Shown here: positions 33,668 through 41,183 of the stretch, one piece after another
How the letters are laid out: every line of letters begins with the position of its first letter
Position numbering within the stretch: the stretch's first letter is position 1
Source of the DNA: Phenylobacterium soli
GTDB lineage: Bacteria; Pseudomonadota; Alphaproteobacteria; Caulobacterales; Caulobacteraceae
DNA: 64,000 nucleotides
Direction of reading: 5' to 3'
NCBI RefSeq assembly: GCF_003254475.1
Contig: NZ_QFYQ01000001.1
Span: forward strand, 930,001 to 994,000
Made by a program: the position numbers and the translations under genes
The notes under the pieces: model-generated
Database searches by the model: none
Seen by the model: the letters and a program-made list of their open reading frames with translations, nothing else
What the model was told of the DNA's origin: nothing

Positions 33668-34402
33668 ATGGCGAACAAGGTGCAGACGAACGCCGAGGAG
33701 GCCCTGGCGGGCTTGCTCTTCGACGGCATGACCATCATGGCCGGGGGCTTCGGGCTCTGCGGCATCCCGGAGAACCTGATCGCGGCGATCCGCGCCTCGG
33801 GGGTGAAGGAGCTGACGGTCGTCTCCAACAACTGCGGGGTCGACGACTTCGGGCTCGGCATCCTGCTGGCCGGCGGCCAGATCAAGAAGATGATCTCGAG
33901 CTACGTCGGCGAGAACAAGCTGTTCGAGAAGCTCTACCTCTCGGGCGAGCTGGAGCTGGAGTTCAATCCGCAGGGCACACTCGCCGAGCGGATCCGGGCC
34001 GGCGGCGCGGGCATCCCGGCCTTCTTCACCAAGACCGGTGTCGGCACCCTGGTCGCCGAGGGCAAGGAGACCCGCGAGTTCGACGGCGAAACCTATGTGA
34101 TGGAGCGGGGCCTCGTGGCCGACCTCTCCATCGTCAAGGCGTGGAAGGGCGATGCCGAGGGCAACCTCGTCTATCGAAAGACCGCCCGGAACTTCAATCC
34201 GATGATGGCCACCGCCGGCAAGGCGACGGTGGTCGAGGTGGAGGAGCTGGTGGAGGTCGGATCGCTCGACCCGGACCACATCCACACGCCGGGCATCTAT
34301 GTCGACCGCATCCTGAAGGGGCCCGTGTTCGAGAAGCGCATCGAGCGAGTGACGACCCGGCCCAAGGAAGCGGTGGGCGCCGCGGCGGGAGAGGAAGTCT
34401 AA
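33668..34402 (+). CDS. scoA: 3-oxoacid CoA-transferase subunit A
   Basis: A 244-residue alpha subunit of succinyl-CoA:3-ketoacid CoA-transferase, which activates acetoacetate with succinyl-Co[19 protein letters not shown] near residue 22 is the CoA-transferase signature 1; [22 protein letters not shown] is the CoA/oxyanion region. It ends one base before scoB, so the two form an operon. Confidence 0.95.
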   Translation: MANKVQTNAEEALAGLLFDGMTIMAGGFGLCGIPENLIAAIRASGVKELTVVSNNCGVDDFGLGILLAGGQIKKMISSYVGENKLFEKLYLSGELELEFNPQGTLAERIRAGGAGIPAFFTKTGVGTLVAEGKETREFDGETYVMERGLVADLSIVKAWKGDAEGNLVYRKTARNFNPMMATAGKATVVEVEELVEVGSLDPDHIHTPGIYVDRILKGPVFEKRIERVTTRPKEAVGAAAGEEV

Positions 34403-34403
34403 G

Positions 34404-35060
34404 ATGGCATGGACCCGTGAAGAGATGGCCGCCCGCGCCGCCCGCGAGCTGCAGGACGGCTTCTACGTGAACCTCGGCATCGGCATCCCGACGCTGGTGG
34501 CCAACTACATCCCCGCCGGGATGAGCGTCACCCTGCAGAGCGAGAACGGCATGCTCGGCATGGGCCCCTTCCCCTACGAGGGCGAGGCCGATCCGGACCT
34601 GATCAACGCCGGCAAGCAGACCATCACCGAGCTGGCGAGCTCGTCCTATTTCAGCTCGGCCGACAGCTTCGCCATGATCCGCGGCGGCCACATCAACCTG
34701 TCCATCCTGGGCGCCATGCAGGTGACGCCCACCGGCGACCTCGCCAACTGGATGGTGCCCGGCAAGATGGTGAAGGGCATGGGCGGGGCCATGGACCTCG
34801 TCGCCGGCGTGCGCCGCGTCGTCGTGGTCATGGAGCACACCGAGAAGTCGGGCGCGCCGAAGATCGTCAAGCAATGCTCCCTGCCGCTGACCGGCAAGGG
34901 CGTGGTCGACCTGGTGGTCACCGACCTCGGCGTCTTCGAGGTGAACCGCGGTAAGAGCCCGCTGACGCTGCTCGAGCTGGCGCCCGGCGTCAGCCTCGAC
35001 GAGGTGAAGGCCAAGACCGAGCCGGCCCTCGAGGTCGCGAAGAGCCTAGCGCCAGCGTAG
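34404..35060 (+). CDS. scoB: 3-oxoacid CoA-transferase subunit B
   Basis: A 218-residue beta subunit. [17 protein letters not shown] near residue 24 and [17 protein letters not shown] near 47 (the SENG Glu forms the covalent CoA thioester) are diagnostic. With ScoA it opens ketone-body or polyhydroxybutyrate-derived acetoacetate use. The 3' end overlaps the convergent nrsF gene by 15 bp. Confidence 0.95.
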   Translation: MAWTREEMAARAARELQDGFYVNLGIGIPTLVANYIPAGMSVTLQSENGMLGMGPFPYEGEADPDLINAGKQTITELASSSYFSSADSFAMIRGGHINLSILGAMQVTPTGDLANWMVPGKMVKGMGGAMDLVAGVRRVVVVMEHTEKSGAPKIVKQCSLPLTGKGVVDLVVTDLGVFEVNRGKSPLTLLELAPGVSLDEVKAKTEPALEVAKSLAPA

Positions 35061-35690
35061 GGCGAAGCGGCCGAGCGCCGCGCCGACGGCCGTGGTGAGG
35101 ATCGCGCCGGCCGAATACCAGGTGGCGATGAACGCGGGCTCGGTCTCCGGGCAGTGCAGGCAGTAGACCGCCATGGCCGTGCCGCCGGCGAAGAGGCCGC
35201 AGGCCGCGCCGGCCAGCGCCAGCCGGGTGGGGGCGAGGCCGCGGGCGACGAACAGGCTGGCCAGCAGCAGCGGCCCCGACAGCGCCAGGATGTTGTAGGG
35301 GCAGTGCCGCCAGGACTGGCCGAGCCAGACCGACATGCGGTCTTCCGGCGCGGTGGTCACGAGCTGGGCCGCACCGAGCACGACCAGCAGGGCGAAGGCC
35401 GCGAGGGCGAGGCCGATCCCGCGCCGCCCCGAGCCGGCCGGCCGCGACAGCCGCTCGACGGCCACGAAGCCGGCCATGGCGAGGACGAGGCCATAGGTCA
35501 TCTTCAGCCACCAGTGGGCGGTGCGGACGGCCTGCGCGAGGTCCGGCCGCATGTGCAGCCAGTTGAGCAGCAGGACGAAGGCGCCCGCCGCCCCGAAGAC
35601 CAGGGCGACGGCGAAGCGCCGGCCGACGGCGGCGCGGCGCACCGGGGCGACGTCGAGCGCCAGACGATCGATCAACTCATCCGTCTGCAC
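35046..35690 (-). CDS. nrsF: NrsF-type (DUF1109) anti-sigma factor
   Basis: A 214-residue inner-membrane protein with six predicted hydrophobic helices and the DUF1109 pattern (TDELIDRLA at the start; WRHCPYNI and YCLHCPE Cys-containing loops). In Caulobacter the homologue NrsF sequesters SigF, and conserved periplasmic cysteines are needed to sense metals/oxidants; here C130 and the CxxC-like CLHC are the likely counterparts. It overlaps the 3' end of sigF by 14 bp (translational coupling) and lies in the same SigF-promoted transcript. Confidence 0.88.
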   Translation of the reverse strand: MQTDELIDRLALDVAPVRRAAVGRRFAVALVFGAAGAFVLLLNWLHMRPDLAQAVRTAHWWLKMTYGLVLAMAGFVAVERLSRPAGSGRRGIGLALAAFALLVVLGAAQLVTTAPEDRMSVWLGQSWRHCPYNILALSGPLLLASLFVARGLAPTRLALAGAACGLFAGGTAMAVYCLHCPETEPAFIATWYSAGAILTTAVGAALGRFALRWR

Positions 35691-36228
35691 GGCCCACCTT
35701 CATCGTCAGCGCCTTGAGCGCCCTGTGCAGCGAGACCTTGGCGGCGCCTTCGCTCATGCCCTGTTTCGCACCGGCCTCGGCCAGGCTGAGGCCCTCGATC
35801 TTGACGTCGCGGATCAGGCCCTGCTGGCGTTCCGGCAGGCTGGCCAGGAGACGGTCGAGATCGGCCGCAGCGTCGGCGGCCTCCTGGTCGCCCTCGGCCC
35901 AGAGGCCGTCGGCCACGTCGTCGAGCGCCACGTGCGGGCGGCGGCTGCGGCGACGCCAGAAGTCGATCAGCTTGTAGCGCGCGATCGCGTGCGTCCAGGC
36001 CGTGAAGGGCTGGGCGGGATCGTAGGTCACGCGGCGCGTGTGCATGGCGATCAGCGTCTCCTGCACCAGGTCGTCGACGTCGACGGCGAGGTCCCCTGAG
36101 AGCCGGCGCGCGAAGTAGGCCGTGAGCCTCTTCTGCAACTGGACCAGGAGCGCCCGCCAGGCCGCGGCGTCGCCGTCCTGGGCGCGAAGCATCAGCATCT
36201 TCAGCCTGAGTTCGAGACCGGCCTCCAA
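35677..36228 (-). CDS. sigF: ECF sigma factor SigF
   Basis: An extracytoplasmic-function sigma factor of about 183 residues. Region 2 (AYFARRLSGD, DVDDLVQETLIAMHTRRVTYD, FTAWTHAIARYKLIDFWRRR) and region 4 (SLPERQQGLIRDVKIEGLSLAEAGAKQGMSEGAAKVSLHRALKAL) are clear. The frame stays open further upstream, but the promoter at 36250-36275 excludes starts beyond about 36240. A TTG at 36228 with GGAG six bases before it, or the ATG at 36198, are the candidates; I use 36228. Caulobacter SigF controls a metal/oxidant regulon of exactly the neighbouring gene types. Confidence 0.88.
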   Translation of the reverse strand: MEAGLELRLKMLMLRAQDGDAAAWRALLVQLQKRLTAYFARRLSGDLAVDVDDLVQETLIAMHTRRVTYDPAQPFTAWTHAIARYKLIDFWRRRSRRPHVALDDVADGLWAEGDQEAADAAADLDRLLASLPERQQGLIRDVKIEGLSLAEAGAKQGMSEGAAKVSLHRALKALTMKVGRADG

Positions 36229-36249
36229 AGCTCGCTCCAACTGGATGAA

Positions 36250-36275
36250 TTCGCCCCGCCGAAGCGGAAGGTTAC
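36250..36275 (-). promoter_or_regulatory. SigF-type autoregulatory promoter for sigF-nrsF
   Basis: Minus strand GTAACC (36275-36270), exact 16-nt spacer, CGAA (36253-36250), matching the SigF promoter pattern GTAAC-N16-CGAA known from Caulobacter. It places sigF under its own control and sets an upper limit for its start codon. Confidence 0.75.
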
Positions 36276-36311
36276 AGCCCAAATCGCAAAATAAAAAATC
36301 CGAAAAACGCT

Positions 36312-36337
36312 GTAACGCGCCAAACCTCGGCCGCGAA
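36312..36337 (+). promoter_or_regulatory. SigF-type promoter for the bufferin-like operon
   Basis: GTAACG (36312-36317), exact 16-nt spacer, CGAA (36334-36337), followed 52 bp later by the DUF2282 start. The two divergent SigF sites have -35 elements 36 bp apart, separated by an AT-rich stretch (around 36281-36308). Confidence 0.75.
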
Positions 36338-36389
36338 CTAGCCCTCGAACCCGCCGCCCTGGCGGGCCGAAAACTCGAGGAGCTACCAC

Positions 36390-36683
36390 ATGAACAAGAC
36401 CCAGACCGCCTTCGCCGCCGCCACCCTGCTCGCGCTGGTGGGCGGCGCGGCCATGGCCGCCGAGAACAACATGGCGTCGGGCAAGATGGCTCCGGCCGCC
36501 ACCGAGAAGTGCTTCGGCGTCGCCAAGGCCGGGCAGAACGACTGCAAGGCCGGCCCCGGCACCACCTGCGCCGGCACCTCCAAGACCGACTACGCCGGCA
36601 ACGCCTTCAAGGAAGTGGCGAAGGGCACCTGCGTCACCATCAAGACGCCGAAGGGCATGGGCTCGCTGTCCCCCAAGGCCTAA
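36390..36683 (+). CDS. bufA: DUF2282 bufferin-type precursor (BufA1-like)
   Basis: A 97-residue precursor. Residues 1-23 are a Sec signal peptide (cleavage after AMA), and the mature part carries Cys41, Cys52, Cys60 and Cys81 in [20 protein letters not shown] and KGTC contexts, the pattern of DUF2282 bufferins. In the studied members, cysteines are converted to thiooxazole rings by the DUF692 enzyme and the peptide chelates copper in the periplasm. GAGGAG precedes the ATG. First gene of the SigF-promoted operon. Confidence 0.88.
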   Translation: MNKTQTAFAAATLLALVGGAAMAAENNMASGKMAPAATEKCFGVAKAGQNDCKAGPGTTCAGTSKTDYAGNAFKEVAKGTCVTIKTPKGMGSLSPKA

Positions 36684-36726
36684 GCCCGCGCACCCCTGAG
36701 GACCTCCCCCCGAAGGGACCTTCGCC

Positions 36727-37569
36727 ATGAACCACAGCCTCACCGCAGGCGTCAGCCTCAAGCCCCAGTATGTCGCCCCCGCCCTCGCGGCGGATGCGGC
36801 GGGGCTGTGGTTCGAAGTCCATCCCGAGAACTACATGGCCGAGGGCGGGCGCCGGCTCGCCGCCCTGGCCGCGGTGGCCGAGCGCTGGCCCGTGTCGCTG
36901 CACGGCGTCGGCCTGTCGCTGGCCGCCGATGAGGCGCCCGACCGCGCGCATCTCGCCGCGCTCCGCCGGCTGATCGACCGCTTCGAGCCGGCGCTGGTCT
37001 CCGAACACCTCGCCTGGTCGACGCGGCGCGGCGCCTATGCGCCCGACCTGCTGCCGTTTCCCCGCACCGCCGGGGCGCTGGCGCGCATCGCCGACAACAT
37101 CGGCCGGATGCAGGATGCGCTGGGCCGCCGCGTGCTGATCGAGAACCCGGCGCTCTACGCCTCGCTCGCCGGCCACGCGTTCACCGAGACGGGCTTCCTC
37201 TACGAACTCGTGCGCCGCACCGGCTGCGGGCTGCTGGTGGACGTGAACAACGTCTTCGTCAGCGCCCACAACCTCGCCTATTCGGCCGAGGCCTATGTGG
37301 ACGCCCTGCCGGCCGAGGCGATCGGCGAGATCCACCTGGCCGGTCACACCTTGGACGACCGCATCGCCGGGGGCCTGCTGATCGACAGCCACGACGCGGC
37401 GGTGAGCGAGCCAGTGTGGCGGCTCTATGAGCGCCTGATCGCACGGATCGGGCCGCGCCCGACCCTGATCGAGCGCGACGACAACCTGCCCGACTTCACG
37501 GTGCTGATGGCCGAGCGCGACCGCGCGCACGGCCTCCTGACCGGCGCGCGGGAACTCGCCGATGCGTGA
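36727..37569 (+). CDS. bufB: MNIO (DUF692) multinuclear iron enzyme, bufferin maturase
   Basis: A 280-residue TIM-barrel-type enzyme of the MNIO family (relative of MbnB and TglH). Metal-binding blocks are visible: EVHPENYM near 35, LHGVGLS near 58, VSEHLAW near 92, IENPALY near 138, VDVNNVFVSAHN near 172, GEIHLAGH near 201, DSHDAAV near 219 and IERDDN near 247. It lies 43 bp after the precursor gene and overlaps the DUF2063 gene by 8 bp. Expected reaction: oxygen-dependent rearrangement of precursor cysteines. Confidence 0.9.
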   Translation: MNHSLTAGVSLKPQYVAPALAADAAGLWFEVHPENYMAEGGRRLAALAAVAERWPVSLHGVGLSLAADEAPDRAHLAALRRLIDRFEPALVSEHLAWSTRRGAYAPDLLPFPRTAGALARIADNIGRMQDALGRRVLIENPALYASLAGHAFTETGFLYELVRRTGCGLLVDVNNVFVSAHNLAYSAEAYVDALPAEAIGEIHLAGHTLDDRIAGGLLIDSHDAAVSEPVWRLYERLIARIGPRPTLIERDDNLPDFTVLMAERDRAHGLLTGARELADA

Positions 37570-38323
37570 GCTGTCGGCCTTCCAGGACGCCTTTTCCGAG
37601 GCCCTCGCCGGCGACATCGCGCCGCTGGCGCCGTGGCTGCGCGGCGCCGACGGCGAGGCGCGGGTCTCGGTCTATCGCAACACCGTGGCCAAGGGCTGCG
37701 CCGACGCTCTCGCCGCCCAGTTCCCTACCGTCGAGCGGGTGGTGGGCGAGGCCTGGATGCGCCAGGCCGGCGTGATCTTCGCCCGCGCCCATCCGCCGAG
37801 CCGGCCGAGCCTGCATGCCTACGGCGAGGCCTTCCCCGACTGGCTGGCGGGCTTTGCCCCGGCGCGGGAGATGCCGTTCCTGCCCGACCTGGCGCGCATC
37901 GACTGGGCGTGGACCTGCGCCGAGTTCGCCGCCGATGCGCGGCCGCTCGCGCCGGCGGCGCTGGCCGACCTCGCGGCGGAGGACTTCGCGTCACACAGGG
38001 CCGAGCCGCATCCGGCGGCGGGCGCCCTGTGGTTCGACTGCGCCATCCCGTCCCTGTGGCGCGCGCTCCAGGGCGAGGCGGCGCCGGACGGCGCCGATCT
38101 CGAGGCCGAGCCGCAAGGCCTGCTGCTCACCCGCCCGAGTTTCGAGGTGGAGACGCGGGTTCTTGGCCGCGGCGCCGTCGCCTTCTTCGCCGCCTGCCGT
38201 CAGGGCGCGAGCCTCGCGCTCGCCGCCGAGGCGGCGCTGGAGGCCCAACCCGACCTGCCGCTCGCGACGACCTTCGCCGAGCTGATCGCCGCCGGCGCCT
38301 TTTCGCGCCTCCTGCCCCTCTGA
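37562..38323 (+). CDS. bufC: DUF2063 protein, bufferin maturase partner
   Basis: A 253-residue protein. The N-terminal helical DUF2063 domain (LSAFQDAFSEAL at 4-15, VYRNTVAKGCADALAAQFPTVERVVG near 38-63, HPPSRPSLHAYGEAFPDWL) was once labelled putative DNA-binding but functions as the precursor-recognition partner of DUF692 enzymes. The ATG overlaps the bufB stop by 8 bp, indicating co-translation of the enzyme pair. Confidence 0.87.
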   Translation: MRELSAFQDAFSEALAGDIAPLAPWLRGADGEARVSVYRNTVAKGCADALAAQFPTVERVVGEAWMRQAGVIFARAHPPSRPSLHAYGEAFPDWLAGFAPAREMPFLPDLARIDWAWTCAEFAADARPLAPAALADLAAEDFASHRAEPHPAAGALWFDCAIPSLWRALQGEAAPDGADLEAEPQGLLLTRPSFEVETRVLGRGAVAFFAACRQGASLALAAEAALEAQPDLPLATTFAELIAAGAFSRLLPL

Positions 38324-38350
38324 CCTCCCGCCCTCTGAACGGAGACTGCC

Positions 38351-38812
38351 ATGACCGCCGCCGCCCTCGCGCCGCGACCCGCCGCCAATCCCTACCGCCT
38401 TGTCGCCGAGACGCTGACACGCCGCGTGCCGGAGAGCGCCATCGGCTTGGTCACCCGCCTCGGCGTGGCCGGCGTGTTCTTCCTGTCGGGCCGCTCGAAG
38501 GTCGACGGCTTCCTGCACATCACCGACGGGACCTACACCCTGTTCCGCGAGGACTATCGGGTGCCGCTCGTGCCGCCGGAGATCGCGGCGCACATGGCGA
38601 CCTATTCGGAGCACCTGTTCTCGATCCTGCTGGTGCTGGGCCTGTTCACCCGGGTCTCGGCCCTGGCCTTCCTCGGCATGACCACGGTGATTGAGGTGTT
38701 CGTCTACCCGGACGCCTGGCCGACCCACCTCTCCTGGGCAGCGCTGCTGCTCTACCTCATCGCCCGCGGCGGCGGCGCGCTCAGCCTCGACCGCGCGCTG
38801 AAGCTGGATTAG
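38351..38812 (+). CDS. DoxX family membrane protein
   Basis: A 153-residue protein with four predicted transmembrane helices (starting near residues 32, 80, 101 and 125) and the DoxX signature LVTRLGVAGVFFLSGRSKVDGF near 32-53. DoxX genes are the usual fourth member of DUF2282/DUF692/DUF2063 operons; they are thought to support redox or membrane functions of the pathway, but the activity is not known. It lies 27 bp after bufC. Confidence 0.85.
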   Translation: MTAAALAPRPAANPYRLVAETLTRRVPESAIGLVTRLGVAGVFFLSGRSKVDGFLHITDGTYTLFREDYRVPLVPPEIAAHMATYSEHLFSILLVLGLFTRVSALAFLGMTTVIEVFVYPDAWPTHLSWAALLLYLIARGGGALSLDRALKLD

Positions 38813-38859
38813 CGGGCCGCGAGCGCCCATTCTCGAACCACAGGACACGGAGCGTGCGC

Positions 38860-39438
38860 ATGAACACCCGTCTCTTCGCGGCGAGCGCCGCGGCGGCCCT
38901 CGTCTGCGCAAACGCGGCGCCGGCGGCCGCAGCGCTGAAGACCGCGGTCTTCGCCGGCGGCTGCTTCTGGTCGGCCGAGCACGACATCGAGGGGACGCCG
39001 GGCGTCGCCAAGGTGGTGGTGGGCTATGCGGGCGGCGCGCGGCCCAACCCCAGCTACCAGAACCACGAGGGCTACCTCGAGGCGATCCAGGTCACCTACG
39101 ACCCGGCGAAGATCAGCTACCCAGCCCTGGTGGACGCCTTCTTCCACCACATCGACCCGACCGACGCCGGCGGCCAGATCTGCGACCGCGGACCGACCTA
39201 CCGCACGGCGGTGTTCGTCGCCGACGCCGGCGAGCGCCAGGCGGCCGAGGCGGTCAAGGCGAAGGTGGCCAAGACCCTGCGCCATTCGGTGGCGACGGAG
39301 ATCCGGCCCGCCGCCCGGTTCTGGGTCGGCGAGGACTACCACCAGGACTTCGCCCACAAGAATCCGGCGCGCTACAACGCCTATCGGGTCGGCTGCGGGC
39401 GGGATGCGGTGCTGAGGACCGTCTGGGGCGGCCGCTGA
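38860..39438 (+). CDS. msrA: Periplasmic peptide-methionine (S)-S-oxide reductase
   Basis: A 192-residue protein with a signal peptide (about residues 1-25, ending AAPAAA), so it repairs methionine sulfoxide outside the cytoplasm. FAGGCFWSAEHD holds the catalytic Cys35; GYAGG, NHEGYLEAIQVTYDP and the DYHQDF block are family signatures, and a C-terminal Cys (VGCG) may resolve the disulfide. GGAG precedes the ATG. In Caulobacter msrA belongs to the SigF regulon; here it directly follows the DoxX gene. Its 3' end overlaps the convergent GT39 gene by 58 bp. Confidence 0.9.
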   Translation: MNTRLFAASAAAALVCANAAPAAAALKTAVFAGGCFWSAEHDIEGTPGVAKVVVGYAGGARPNPSYQNHEGYLEAIQVTYDPAKISYPALVDAFFHHIDPTDAGGQICDRGPTYRTAVFVADAGERQAAEAVKAKVAKTLRHSVATEIRPAARFWVGEDYHQDFAHKNPARYNAYRVGCGRDAVLRTVWGGR

Positions 39439-40976
39439 AGCGGGATGCCGGTCTTCGGATCGCGCGGCGCGGGGCGGAAGCCCTGCCCGATGAACATGAC
39501 GAGCTTGCGCTTGTGCTTGCGGTCCAGCCAGACGCTGTCGATCTCGCGGCCGAGCACGCGTGAGAAGTCACCGGTCATCTCGTCGATGAGCCAGCCCTCG
39601 TAGGAGACGGCCAGGACGCGCACGCCGTCCTTCTCGTTCAGCGGGGCGTTGGATTCTGCCTGGTTGGCCGGCTTGCCGGTGCGCAGCCAATAGGTGAGCG
39701 GCGGGGCGCCCGGCTGGCCGAAGTAGTCGCGGCCGTAATAGGCGAGGGCGTAGTAGAGGAAGCGGTTGTTGACCGCGACGGCGGAGAGGCCGGCGTCCTC
39801 CTCGACGCGGGCGCGTTCGGTGACCAGGCGCGCGCTCGCCGCCCAGCCGCGGACGCGCTTGAGGCTGTTGGAGCCGCCGGTGGCGTCGGCCACCCTGGGA
39901 TCGACCAGGGCCAGCAGGACATAGGCGGCGAGCAGGGCCTGGATGGCGATCGCCGCCGTCAGCCAGCGGCGCGCCCGCCAGCGGGTCAGCCAGGCGGCGA
40001 CCAGCACCGCGCCCGGCAGGTAGCTCGCCCCCGACCAGTTGGCGTTGGCCCGCGACAGGATCGCCTGGACGCTGACGATGGCGAGGGGCGGCAGGATGAA
40101 GCACAGCAGAAGGAGGTCCTCGCGCGCCATCGCCTTGCGGCGCGCGGCGAGCACGAGGCCGGCGATCAGGACGCCGAACGGGATCGGCCCGAAGACGCCG
40201 AACTGGGTGGCGAGGAAGCTGGCCAGGCCCCTCGGATTGAACATCGAGCCGCCGCCCCAGTCAGCGTTGGCGGCGGTGTGGTGCAGGGTGGCGAAGCCGT
40301 GGTGGGCGTTCCAGACGACGTTGGGCGCCAGGAAGGCGGCGAAGACGGCGGCGGCGAGGACGGCGGCGGCCGGCGACCAGGCGCGGCGCGCCTCGCGGCT
40401 GAGGATCAGGTGCAGGGCAAGGCCGATGACCGCATAGACGGCGGCGTACTTCGACAGGAAGGCGAGGCCCAGGGCCGCCCCGAACCCGGCGGCCAGAGCC
40501 AGGCGCCGGCCGCCCGTCGCCGGCTGCAGGTGCACGTAGGCGAGGATGCTGAGGCCGAGGAAGAAGAGCAGAGGCGCATCGGTGGCGACGACGATACCGG
40601 AGAGCTGGACGGCCGGCATCAGGGCGTAGAGGGCGGCGGCGGCCAGCGCCGCCGGCCCGCCGTAGAGCTTGCGGGCGATGGCGAAGACCGCGAGCGTGGC
40701 GCCGCCCTGGAACAGCGGGGCCGAAAGGCGCACCAGGGCCTCGGCGTCGCCGAGGTGGGTGGTGGCCCAGATCGCCCAGGCCACCATCGGCGGCTTGGAG
40801 TAGTAGCCGAAGTCGAGGGTGCGCGACCAAAGCCAGTACTGGGCCTCGTCGGGATAGAGCTCGAGCGGGGTGCGGAAGAGGGCGACGAGGCGGGCGAGCG
40901 TCAGGCCCGCCGTCAACAGAATCGCCGCGCTCCAATCCGACGCTTCGGGGCTGCGAATGCTCGGGGCGCGCGCCAT
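39381..40976 (-). CDS. GT39/ArnT-like membrane glycosyltransferase
   Basis: A 531-residue integral membrane protein with about 10-12 hydrophobic helices (residues 15-370) and a C-terminal soluble region. TPLELYPDEAQYWLWSRTLDFGYYSKPPMVAW (36-67) holds the catalytic Asp-Glu of the first extracytoplasmic loop in PMT/ArnT-type (PMT_2) transferases using polyprenyl-phosphate sugars. The acceptor is unknown (lipid A, glycan or protein). The last 19 codons overlap msrA on the other strand, an unusually long convergent overlap. Confidence 0.87.
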   Translation of the reverse strand: MARAPSIRSPEASDWSAAILLTAGLTLARLVALFRTPLELYPDEAQYWLWSRTLDFGYYSKPPMVAWAIWATTHLGDAEALVRLSAPLFQGGATLAVFAIARKLYGGPAALAAAALYALMPAVQLSGIVVATDAPLLFFLGLSILAYVHLQPATGGRRLALAAGFGAALGLAFLSKYAAVYAVIGLALHLILSREARRAWSPAAAVLAAAVFAAFLAPNVVWNAHHGFATLHHTAANADWGGGSMFNPRGLASFLATQFGVFGPIPFGVLIAGLVLAARRKAMAREDLLLLCFILPPLAIVSVQAILSRANANWSGASYLPGAVLVAAWLTRWRARRWLTAAIAIQALLAAYVLLALVDPRVADATGGSNSLKRVRGWAASARLVTERARVEEDAGLSAVAVNNRFLYYALAYYGRDYFGQPGAPPLTYWLRTGKPANQAESNAPLNEKDGVRVLAVSYEGWLIDEMTGDFSRVLGREIDSVWLDRKHKRKLVMFIGQGFRPAPRDPKTGIPLQRPPQTVLSTASRPQPTR

Positions 40977-41111
40977 GGACCTTCCTTACCGTGAGTTGCG
41001 GAACCTAAGGCCGCGCCGCCTCCTGTAAAGGCGCCGGCGCCACAGTTGGCGACAAGCTGCGCATCGACGCCGCACCGTAGCAAAAGCGTCACCCACGTCC
41101 GGATTTTCCAC

Positions 41112-41118
41112 GCTATAG
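41112..41118 (+). promoter_or_regulatory. Putative -10 element for the TonB receptor gene
   Basis: GCTATAG, close to the Caulobacter housekeeping -10 (GCTANAWC), 66 bp before the TonB receptor ATG. No convincing -35 is visible, so confidence is low. Confidence 0.35.
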
Positions 41119-41183
41119 GGGCATCAGGATTCGGGCTCTGCCGGGGGTGGCGGGCCCGATGGGTCGATGAAGGGGGTTTCTCC

